The translations under genes and the position numbers were made by a program. A model generated the notes under the pieces. The model was not told the DNA's origin, did no database searches, and was given only the letters and a program-made list of their open reading frames with translations. A DNA stretch of 32,198 nt from an uncultured Pseudanabaenaceae cyanobacterium. Lineage in GTDB: Bacteria > Cyanobacteriota > Cyanobacteriia > PCC-9006 > JAAUQQ01. The DNA is taken from contig CALLAT010000158.1 in NCBI GenBank assembly GCA_938002085.1, positions 1-32,198 of the forward strand. The letters run 5' to 3'. Each line of letters begins with the position of its first letter. Position 1 is the stretch's first letter. Shown here in pieces: positions 1 through 6,916 of the stretch.

Positions 1-463
1 AGTTTTCCCATTGAGTGAGGAAAAATCAGAGGAACTGTTAAGCCGCCCGTTTGTGAACTGGGAGGGTGAAAGCGACTCCTCCAGAAGTTTGCTTCGCAAG
101 ACACTAAATTAAACACAAGAGAACTGTTGAAAATTCCTGACGATTTAAGCTGAGAGAAGGACAAATTGTTGCTTGCTTCGGCCATAGAAGCCTTTGAACG
201 TTTTTCCATCCATGGAAATCACCGGGCCACCTGTTGGGTTTACAAACTGAATTTCGCAATTCGAAAGAGCTTTATTCTTTAGCTGGACAGTGCCAAAGTT
301 ACCGCTCAGCCTGTCTCATACCAAATCCTAATAGCTGCTCCCCGAAACCCTCTGCGGGCGAACAGCGCTTCGCTCCTACGGTTCAACTAATGTGAATCGG
401 GTGTCACTGAAGCGGATTAGGTATTAAGACTTGCCTGGTAAAGCAACAACGGTATCGGAACAG
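1..463. other. Gene-poor left edge with possible coding remnants
   Basis: No complete gene is visible. Frame 2 on the plus strand is open from the window edge to a TAA at 110-112 (36 codons) and could be the tail of a gene starting outside. On the minus strand, 145-315 is open for 56 codons between two stops and reads like a protein C-terminus (it contains NPTGGPVISMDGKTFKGFYG), but it has no start codon near its upstream end. Both open stretches are short enough to occur by chance. No convincing terminator or RNA gene was found. Confidence 0.4.
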
Positions 464-1120
464 CTAACGCTGAATCAAAACCCCATGCATCCCAACCCCC
501 CGCGCCCCCTCATAATCCTCCTTCAAACTATCCCCCACATGCCAAGCCTCCCGAGCCGAACAGCCATGCTTCTCCAACGCCTTCAAAAACACCTGAGGAC
601 TCGGCTTCGCCGCCCCAACCTCCGTTGAAATCGTCACCGACCTAAAAAAATCCGTCAGCCCCAAACTCTCCAACACCGGATGAATCCGCGTATCAAAATT
701 CGAAATCACCCCCAACTCAACCCCCTCACTCCGCCAAAACTGCAACGCCGCCAACGTATCGTCATACAGAAACCAAGGCTCCGCCGTCGCAAAATAATCG
801 TATAGATAAGCAAAAAACGCCGGAAAATCCTTAAACTGCTGCATCGCCCCCACCTTGCCAAAAGTCTGCAACGCAATATTGCCCCACCACTGGAACTCCC
901 GACGGTGCAAATCCTCCGCCCCCACATCCGGAAACGCCATCGGCGGAGCCCCCTGCCAACTCTCAATAAAAGCCTTATTCAGCTCCTCAGGATCAATCGT
1001 GACGCCAAATGTTGTCGCCACATTGCTATAAACCTGACCCACCCCACCACGCACACCAAACAACGTCCCTACCGCATCAACAAAGATGACCTTTGGACGC
1101 TTTTCCTTTGAGGATGACAT
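464..1120 (-). CDS. HAD-superfamily hydrolase-like protein (REG-2/HDHD3-like)
   Basis: A 218-residue protein of the haloacid dehalogenase superfamily, subfamily IA type. Motif I is D15-A-V-G-T-L, motif II is the VISNFD segment, motif III is the lysine in AAKPSPQVF, and motif IV is HVGDSLKEDYEGA. Together these cover the whole Rossmann core and cap, so the protein looks complete. The residue two after the nucleophile, normally an aspartate acting as general acid in HAD phosphatases, is valine here. The reaction may therefore not be simple phosphate hydrolysis, and the substrate is unknown. The gene ends the minus-strand pair with ndbB, 92 bp downstream of it. An AGGAAA upstream of the ATG may help ribosome binding. 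Family assignment is firm; function is not. Confidence 0.85.
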   Translation of the reverse strand: MSSSKEKRPKVIFVDAVGTLFGVRGGVGQVYSNVATTFGVTIDPEELNKAFIESWQGAPPMAFPDVGAEDLHRREFQWWGNIALQTFGKVGAMQQFKDFPAFFAYLYDYFATAEPWFLYDDTLAALQFWRSEGVELGVISNFDTRIHPVLESLGLTDFFRSVTISTEVGAAKPSPQVFLKALEKHGCSAREAWHVGDSLKEDYEGARGVGMHGVLIQR

Positions 1121-1212
1121 CTAAATTTTCCTTTTTGCCGACTCAGTTCTACCTGCGATGCTCACAAGGCCTGCGTTTCAATGCCCAGCCAACCCTCTAT
1201 CGTGACCCTGGG

Positions 1213-2484
1213 CTAAGCAACATCCTTAAGCAAGTCTTGCAATGGCTTCGTAATCCAGTTAAAACCAACCCGCAACTGATGATCCAGAGTGGGCATACGA
1301 TACAGATAAATCATCCGCCGAGCCACATGGGCCAAAGGACCATTCAAAGTAATCCCCAAGCCCGTCAACGTCGCCGCATCACTGCCCAAACTCATCATTT
1401 CACCCAGGTTCTGATAGCGGAACGGCAACAGCGGCTTCTTGCGCAGCGACGCCCAAACATTCCAGCCTGCATAGTCTGCTTGCTGAAACGCGGCCTGGGC
1501 AGTGGGCGGCACAGCTTGACCCTCCGCATCTAGACCGTAGGCCAGATCGCCCAGGGCAAAAAGATTGGGATGATCCGTAACCTGAAGCGTATTATCGACC
1601 AGGATTTGCTGGCGATCGTTTTTCGGTAAGGGTAAATCTTTGACCAAGGGGACAACCGAAGTGCCCACTGTCCAGAGCAGCAGGTCCACCGGAATGCTGT
1701 CTAATTGCTCCTTATATTTCAGGTCCATCACCAGACCAGACGGATTGGTTTCATCCTCATTCGCTGCTTGATCGCGAATCGCTTCAATGCGCGTCTCAAG
1801 ATCAAGCCAAACGCCTTGCTTTTCTAAGGCAGTGCGGGCAGATTCTCGATTGAACTCAGGCGAATTGCGTAGGATTTGGTCCGTCATTTCCACAATGCGA
1901 ACGCGCCCCGCACTGCCCAAACGCTCGGCTAGCTTACAGGCTAGCTCAACCCCGCTGTAGCCTCCTCCCGCGATCGCCACCCTAACCCGATCCCGCTTTC
2001 CAGCAGCTAATTCCTGCTCCAGCTGACGCAACCGCTCCTCCACCCGATAGGCGTCATCCAAAGTTCTAAAGGGAATGGCATGGTCCGGCGCACCCGGCAC
2101 AATATCCAACCGGGTCTCGCCGCCCACGGCAAGAACGATGCGGTCATAGTTCAGGGTTTGTCCATCTTCAAGCTGAACCTGCTGTGCGTCCAAATTGAGA
2201 TTAGAGGCTTTGCCCTGAATAAAGCGCACGCCAGTATTAGCCAACAGCTCTTCAAACGGTGGCGCAATCTCCCAGCTTTCTAGCTCCTGGCTGAGCAATT
2301 CGTACAACAGTGGCAAGAAGACAAAGCGATCGTTTTGATCCACCAGGGTAATTTCAGGCTTGCCTGCATCGTCCCAGGGCAACTGGCTCAGGCGTAGGGC
2401 TGTGTACAAGCCGCCGAATCCACCGCCCAAAATACAAATTTGAGGGCCAATCTTCGGGCCAGTTGAGGATGAGGATTGAGACAT
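1213..2484 (-). CDS. ndbB: Type II NAD(P)H dehydrogenase, NdbB-like (demethylphylloquinone reductase)
   Basis: A 423-residue FAD-dependent pyridine nucleotide oxidoreductase. The FAD-binding Rossmann motif GGGFGG is at about residues 20-25, a second dinucleotide fold (AIAGGGYSGVELA) lies near 170-182, and the C-terminal FAD contact LFALGDLAY is near 308. The segments ALRLSQLPW, WEIAPPFEELL and LYRMPTLDHQL resemble what I recall of Synechocystis NdbB. That protein is reported to reduce demethylphylloquinone in phylloquinone (vitamin K1) synthesis and belongs to the NDH-2 group. No transmembrane helix is evident, so membrane contact is probably peripheral. It is transcribed away from the small gene at 2777. 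NdbA and NdbC paralogues are the main alternatives. Confidence 0.85.
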   Translation of the reverse strand: MSQSSSSTGPKIGPQICILGGGFGGLYTALRLSQLPWDDAGKPEITLVDQNDRFVFLPLLYELLSQELESWEIAPPFEELLANTGVRFIQGKASNLNLDAQQVQLEDGQTLNYDRIVLAVGGETRLDIVPGAPDHAIPFRTLDDAYRVEERLRQLEQELAAGKRDRVRVAIAGGGYSGVELACKLAERLGSAGRVRIVEMTDQILRNSPEFNRESARTALEKQGVWLDLETRIEAIRDQAANEDETNPSGLVMDLKYKEQLDSIPVDLLLWTVGTSVVPLVKDLPLPKNDRQQILVDNTLQVTDHPNLFALGDLAYGLDAEGQAVPPTAQAAFQQADYAGWNVWASLRKKPLLPFRYQNLGEMMSLGSDAATLTGLGITLNGPLAHVARRMIYLYRMPTLDHQLRVGFNWITKPLQDLLKDVA

Positions 2485-2776
2485 GGGGCTCAGAAAGGCT
2501 TAAAAGATATCGCGAGTGCCAGAGGGCGCCTTTTAAGGATAACGGTTTCCTTGGCAGGAGGCGGTGGGATTGTTGGGTTGTGGTCTGACGATCTTGATGG
2601 GACTGAATTTAGCTGGCTTGCTGCTGGCGAAGCTGAGCGATGGAGCAGCCACGATTCCGTTGCTTGTACTTCACTTACCCACTCTGGAATAAATCCAGGC
2701 GGCGACCCTCCCTAAATAAGGGTAATGATGTCATCCTGAAGCTAGCAATTTAATTCATCTCTGTTCATCGTCCATC

Positions 2777-3058
2777 ATGGCCAAACATACCCAAGCCCAC
2801 CTTTCTCGCAAAGTGCCCAAGTCTCAATCGAAAGGTGGCCTCACTGCTATGGCCAAGCGTCAAGTCGAGTACTACATGGGAGCGAAGTTAGAGGAAATCG
2901 GCGTCAACATTAATCTCCCTATCTATCGTTGGAAAGGAGAGGATAAGGGAAACTTTATCGAATGGACTTATAGTGCCTACTGGGAAGATTCCAAAGAGCA
3001 GATTTTGGCTGAAGAGGCCAAAGCTGCAGGTGATGGCCAGGCTGCTACGACGACGTAA
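2777..3058 (+). CDS. Small conserved-looking protein of unknown function
   Basis: A 93-residue soluble protein I do not recognise. Its first 24 residues are basic and low in structure. A core follows (AKRQVEYYMGAKLEEIGVN, then LPIYRWKGEDKGNFIEWTYS) that is rich in aromatic and charged residues, and the tail is Ala/Thr-rich. An internal ATG at 2849 (MAKRQ) is an alternative start that would remove the basic leader. Neither start has a clear Shine-Dalgarno sequence, which is common in cyanobacteria. The gene is co-oriented with the Lgt-like gene 56 bp downstream, so the two may be co-transcribed. Coding status is supported by sensible amino-acid composition and an otherwise empty interval. Confidence 0.7.
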   Translation: MAKHTQAHLSRKVPKSQSKGGLTAMAKRQVEYYMGAKLEEIGVNINLPIYRWKGEDKGNFIEWTYSAYWEDSKEQILAEEAKAAGDGQAATTT

Positions 3059-3114
3059 GCTGCTCAACTAGTATCGCTGGATCGTCCCTAGCCGATGTTC
3101 AACTCATTCTTGTT

Positions 3115-3867
3115 ATGGATTTTCCAGTTTATTTGTCCCTGGGTCCATTGCAGTTGCATCCCCATCCAGTGCTAGAGGCGATCGCCTTCGGTGCTAGCTT
3201 CACGATTGCCCGTCGCTTAGGCCGCTATCGTGGCACGAATGACACCGTCAACCCAGCTCAGCGACTGCTGGTTTACACAGGGGCTTTGTTTGGAGCCTTG
3301 ATTGGCGCTAAGGGCCTGGTGTTGCTACAACATTGGCCAGACTTTCAGCAGCAGGGCTTCTCCTGGGAATTGCTGCTGCGGGGCAAAACCATCGTTGGAG
3401 CCATGCTGGGGGGCTGGGCGATGGTGGAGCTGGTGAAGAAGCTTGTGGGGATTAAGGTTTCGACGGGCGATCGCTTTATTTTTCCCTTACTAGTGGGCAC
3501 CGCCATTGGCCGTGTGGGCTGCTTCCTGACAGGCTTGGAAGACAAAACCTACGGCGTTGCAACATCTTTGCCCTGGGGCATCGATTTTGGAGATGGCGTG
3601 ATGCGTCATCCCACTCAGCTTTATGAAATTGTTTTTCTAGGACTGTTTGCTTGGCTGCTAAGAAGGCTAGTGCAGCAGGGGCTGCTATCTGGGCAATTGT
3701 TTAAGCTGTATTTTCTGGGATATTTAGGATTTCGCTTCGTTATTGATTTTCTGAAGCCTGACCCTCATTTCCTTGGAGGATTGAGTGCGATTCAAGTGAG
3801 TTGTTTGATGGGAAGCAGTCTTTTATTTTTCCTGCTCTTTAGGTCAAATTCCCCGCTGAAAACTTAA
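3115..3867 (+). CDS. Lgt-family (prolipoprotein diacylglyceryl transferase-like) membrane protein
   Basis: A 250-residue polytopic membrane protein with about seven hydrophobic segments and the overall layout of phosphatidylglycerol:prolipoprotein diacylglyceryl transferase. Family landmarks are GRVGCFLTGLE (position of the Lgt signature GRxGNFxNxE), the RHPTQLYE segment, and RFVIDFLKPDP (Lgt RFxxEFxRxPD). Several residues important in E. coli Lgt differ: the two signature asparagines are Cys and Thr, the glutamate is shifted by one, and the loop that carries the essential histidine reads TIVGAMLGG with no His. It is therefore probably a paralogue with altered or lost lipoprotein transferase activity rather than the organism's main Lgt. 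It follows the small unknown gene at 2777 in the same orientation. Confidence 0.8.
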   Translation: MDFPVYLSLGPLQLHPHPVLEAIAFGASFTIARRLGRYRGTNDTVNPAQRLLVYTGALFGALIGAKGLVLLQHWPDFQQQGFSWELLLRGKTIVGAMLGGWAMVELVKKLVGIKVSTGDRFIFPLLVGTAIGRVGCFLTGLEDKTYGVATSLPWGIDFGDGVMRHPTQLYEIVFLGLFAWLLRRLVQQGLLSGQLFKLYFLGYLGFRFVIDFLKPDPHFLGGLSAIQVSCLMGSSLLFFLLFRSNSPLKT

Positions 3868-3881
3868 ATGTCAAAACAGAA

Positions 3882-3913
3882 AAGCGTCTACAGATATCAT
3901 TCTGCAGACGCTT
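3882..3913 (-). terminator. Likely terminator of the delta-60 repeat gene
   Basis: The 12-bp arms 3882-3893 and 3902-3913 flank an 8-nt loop. Read on the minus strand the single imperfect pair becomes G-U, and the stem is followed by a TTTTCTGTTTTG tract. This fits termination of the minus-strand gene ending at 3979. It lies between convergent genes, but the plus-strand side lacks a T run. Confidence 0.65.
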
Positions 3914-3978
3914 GCTCGTCCTTCGTGATTAGCGAGGGGATTTATTCCAGGGTAGTTCTGTCAGGATTGCAATTTGTT

Positions 3979-6558
3979 CTAGAAGACGATTTGAGAATCT
4001 GCCCCTGGCATATTGCTAATCATGCTCTCTGAATCAATTGTGGTTTTGTCTGCCATGCTCCAGAGCACTGTCTGATCCGCAGCGGCATTGCGTAGCAAGA
4101 CATCCATTGTGCCGTTGTTGTCGAAGTCGCGTGCGCCTTCAATGACCCAGTTGATATCGGAAACTTCGCGGCCAAACAGTGATTCTTCAATAATGGTGTC
4201 TCCATCCATTTCCCAGAGGATGATTTGGCCTGAGGTGCCATTGCGAAGCAGCATGTCAGCTTTGCCGTCGCTACTGAAATCAGCAACAGCTTCAATTTTC
4301 CAGTCGCTGTCACCGATGTCGCGGCCAGCTATAGCTTCGCTTTCGATACTGCCTTGGCCGTCCATATACCAAGCCAAGATTTGATCAGCGGCTTGGTTTT
4401 GCCAAATGATATCGGTTTTGCCGTCGGCGTTGAAATCGCCAGTTCCTACGATGCTCCAGTTCGGGTCTTCGACATTGCGGCCAATCAAGGCTTCAGACTC
4501 AATGCTTTGGCCACCGGGGTTCATGTAGAAAGCTAAGTTTTGGCCTGAAGTGGCATTGCGCAACAACACATCCTCTTGACCATTACCATCTAGGTCGCCG
4601 AGGGTTTGCAAGGCCCAGTCGGTGTCTGTAATAGTGCGGTCAGTGGGGTTGATGGTTGCAGTTGCTGCTACAGCATCTAATTGAATAGAAGACACCACGC
4701 CAGTCTTGGTGTTCCATGAAATGCTGGTTGTTTTGAAGCTTCCGTCAAACTTGGCAATAGCAAAGTCATAACTGCTGCCGGTGTTGGAAAAAGCTTGGCC
4801 AGCCACGAAAATATTGCCTGCGGCATCAATGGTAATGCTGGAGCCTTCATCAAAACTGCCACTGATACTAACGGTGACCTTGCCACTGTTTCCAAAAGAG
4901 GTGTCCAGTTGACCGTCACTGGTGTAGCGCGCTAAAGCAAAATCGTTGAAAGTATCGCTGTTCAAAGAAGTTCCAGCCACAAGAATATTGCCTGCGGCAT
5001 CAATGGTGATGCTATAGCCCTTAGCATTATTTAATACATTGAAGTTTGTGACGACCTTGCCATCAACCCCAAAGGAGCTGTCGAGTTGACCGTCGTTGCT
5101 ATAGCGCACTAAAGCAAAGTCACCACTAGCCCAGCCAGCCACAAGAATATTGCCTACGACATCGGTAGTGATGCTGTGGCCCTCCTCATAGTCTTCATTG
5201 AAGTCAGTTGTGACCTTTCCACCATTGCCAAAAGAGGTGTCGAGCTGGCCGTCGCTGGTGTAGCGCGCTAACGCAATATCAGTATCATCATCAACACCAA
5301 AGTCGAAGAGGTTCGCAGTGCCACCGACAAGAATATTTCCTGCTGCATCGATGGTGATACTATTTCCCTGCTCATTGCCTCCATTGAAATCTGTTATGAC
5401 CTGACTAAAATCTGTTGTGACCTTGCCACCAATCCCAAAGGAGCTGTCGAGTTGGCCGTCGCTGGTGTAACGCGCTAATGCAAAGTCACGACCAGTGCTT
5501 TGATTGTTAGCAGAACCGCCAACGAGAATATTGCCTACTGCATCGATGGTAATGCTACAACCACAATCAGCACCTCCATTGAAATCAGTGGTGACCTTGC
5601 CATCAATCCCAAAGGAGCTGTCGAGTTGGCCAGCATTGGTGTATCGCGCTAAGCCAAAGTCTGGAGAGATAATTTCGCCAACAGAGCCACCAACAAGGAT
5701 ATTGCCTGCTGAATCGATGGTAATGCTACTGCCGCGATCAGCACCTCCATTGAAATCAGTGGTGACCTTGCCACTGCTCCCAAAGGAGTTGTCGAGTTGG
5801 CCGTCGCTGGTGTAGCGCGCCAACGCAAAGTCACTACCAGTGCTTTCATTGTCAGCAGAGCCACCAACGAGGATATTGCCTGCTGCATCGATGGTAATGC
5901 TACTGCCGTGATCAGTACCTCCATTGAAATCAGTGGTGACCTTTCCACCATTCCCAAAAGACGTATCTAGGTCTCCAGGAGCAAACACTGCACTATAGGT
6001 TTGCTGGGTCTCAACTGAGAAAAGGTCTATAGGTTGAATTTGGGACTGACCATAGTCCAACTGCCAGACACCACCCGCTTGGAATGCACCCACCCTCAGC
6101 CTAGAGGCGTGGAGTATCATGCCAGTGAGGTTTGCCACTTGGCTGAGGAATTCTTCTCCCACATCCCCCCCCGCCACATTGCAGCCATACAGAAGCAGAT
6201 CAGGCTTCTCCCCATCGGTATAGCCCGTAAACCAAGACCGAAGATGGGCTTCATACTGTCCCAAAGTGCTCAGGCTCAGCTCGCCCTCGCCCAAATACAG
6301 GCAACCCGGCGAACCGTGGGATACTACATGCACGACCTTCAAGCCTGTGTGCTCTGACAACACTGTCGTCATCTGCGCCATCGCATCTGCATCCAGCAGA
6401 TGTACCTCCACGCCAGGCTTCACCCCCCTAGCCAAAAACTCATAGTCTTCAACGCCACGGTCAATAAAGGCTATTTCGCTAGCATCAATACCATTGGAGA
6501 TAGCGCCATTACTTCTATGGAGCTTGGTAAGGCTAAAGCTAGCTGGAAAATCCATCAT
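3979..6558 (-). CDS. DUF4347 / delta-60 repeat / FG-GAP-VCBS-like modular protein
   Basis: An 859-residue modular protein, probably exported or cell-surface. Residues about 30-170 form a DUF4347 domain with a conserved S80-H-G and Y124-G-C. Residues about 195-606 hold seven tandem delta-60 repeats (unit like GQLDSSFGIGGKVTTDF plus SITIDAAGNILVGG plus FALARYTSD), which are expected to build a beta-propeller or solenoid. Residues about 612-859 hold FG-GAP/VCBS-like repeats with calcium-type loops such as DLDGNGQED and DFNADGKTD. No N-terminal signal peptide is present, so a C-terminal secretion signal is likely but unproven; the end is SQIVF. Head and tail closely match the upstream gene at 6917-9883. 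Likely role: adhesion or cell-surface display. Confidence 0.85.
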   Translation of the reverse strand: MMDFPASFSLTKLHRSNGAISNGIDASEIAFIDRGVEDYEFLARGVKPGVEVHLLDADAMAQMTTVLSEHTGLKVVHVVSHGSPGCLYLGEGELSLSTLGQYEAHLRSWFTGYTDGEKPDLLLYGCNVAGGDVGEEFLSQVANLTGMILHASRLRVGAFQAGGVWQLDYGQSQIQPIDLFSVETQQTYSAVFAPGDLDTSFGNGGKVTTDFNGGTDHGSSITIDAAGNILVGGSADNESTGSDFALARYTSDGQLDNSFGSSGKVTTDFNGGADRGSSITIDSAGNILVGGSVGEIISPDFGLARYTNAGQLDSSFGIDGKVTTDFNGGADCGCSITIDAVGNILVGGSANNQSTGRDFALARYTSDGQLDSSFGIGGKVTTDFSQVITDFNGGNEQGNSITIDAAGNILVGGTANLFDFGVDDDTDIALARYTSDGQLDTSFGNGGKVTTDFNEDYEEGHSITTDVVGNILVAGWASGDFALVRYSNDGQLDSSFGVDGKVVTNFNVLNNAKGYSITIDAAGNILVAGTSLNSDTFNDFALARYTSDGQLDTSFGNSGKVTVSISGSFDEGSSITIDAAGNIFVAGQAFSNTGSSYDFAIAKFDGSFKTTSISWNTKTGVVSSIQLDAVAATATINPTDRTITDTDWALQTLGDLDGNGQEDVLLRNATSGQNLAFYMNPGGQSIESEALIGRNVEDPNWSIVGTGDFNADGKTDIIWQNQAADQILAWYMDGQGSIESEAIAGRDIGDSDWKIEAVADFSSDGKADMLLRNGTSGQIILWEMDGDTIIEESLFGREVSDINWVIEGARDFDNNGTMDVLLRNAAADQTVLWSMADKTTIDSESMISNMPGADSQIVF
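4744..5976 (-). repeat. Seven tandem delta-60 repeats (coding)
   Basis: The DNA encodes seven units, most of about 53-60 residues. They share SSFG..GKVTTDFNGG, SITIDAAGNILVGG and DFALARYTSDGQLD. Nucleotide similarity between adjacent units is high, for example in the stretch encoding GKVTTDFNGG, which suggests recent tandem duplication or gene conversion. The fourth unit contains a short internal repeat (TTDF then ITDFNGG), and the seventh is the most diverged. Confidence 0.85.
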
Positions 6559-6832
6559 TTTAAAGCTGAGTAGAAAATTCTAAATCTAATAGAACTAATG
6601 ATGAGTTTCACAATTTGAAAGTTGCTGAAATTCCGGTACTTTTTGCTCATTTTACAAAGTCTACTCACGACTAATAAATCTAATAAATTTCATTTAAATC
6701 TGCTTTATTGGTGGAACTGTAGAATAAAGCCGCATCCTTAATGCTTCGCTTGAGTAGAACTCGCTAATAGTTGATATTTGTATCGCCGCATAGATTCTGC
6801 TGAGACAACAAAGCTGAGTGCCCAATTAAAAA
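6559..6832. other. Intergenic region upstream of the delta-60 gene
   Basis: AT-rich non-coding DNA between two minus-strand DUF4347 genes. It must carry the promoter of the 3979-6558 gene unless that gene is read through from the upstream one. I see no ORF and no clear -35/-10 pair worth calling. A strong terminator at its upstream side argues that the two genes are separate transcription units. Confidence 0.5.
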
Positions 6833-6864
6833 CGGTAGTAGAAGCATGTTTGCTTCTACTACCG
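6833..6864 (-). terminator. Rho-independent terminator of the 988-residue DUF4347 gene
   Basis: A perfect 14-bp inverted repeat (6833-6846 and 6851-6864) has a 4-nt loop. On the minus strand it is followed immediately by TTTTTAATT. It lies 52 bp past the stop of the gene ending at 6917, a classic intrinsic terminator position. Confidence 0.85.
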
Positions 6865-6916
6865 CTCTATGGCATACAACGATGTCGCTCGTCTGATGAG
6901 GTCTTCAGTTAACTTT

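Noticed and set aside
2476-2715. 79-codon plus-strand reading frame between ndbB and the gene at 2777
   Set aside because: Overlaps the start of ndbB, has Gly/Ser/Trp-rich random-looking composition and no motif; the interval is better explained as a divergent promoter region.
5504-5957. Long alternative frames on both strands within the delta-60 region
   Set aside because: Their repetitive sequence simply mirrors the tandem repeats of the real gene in other frames.
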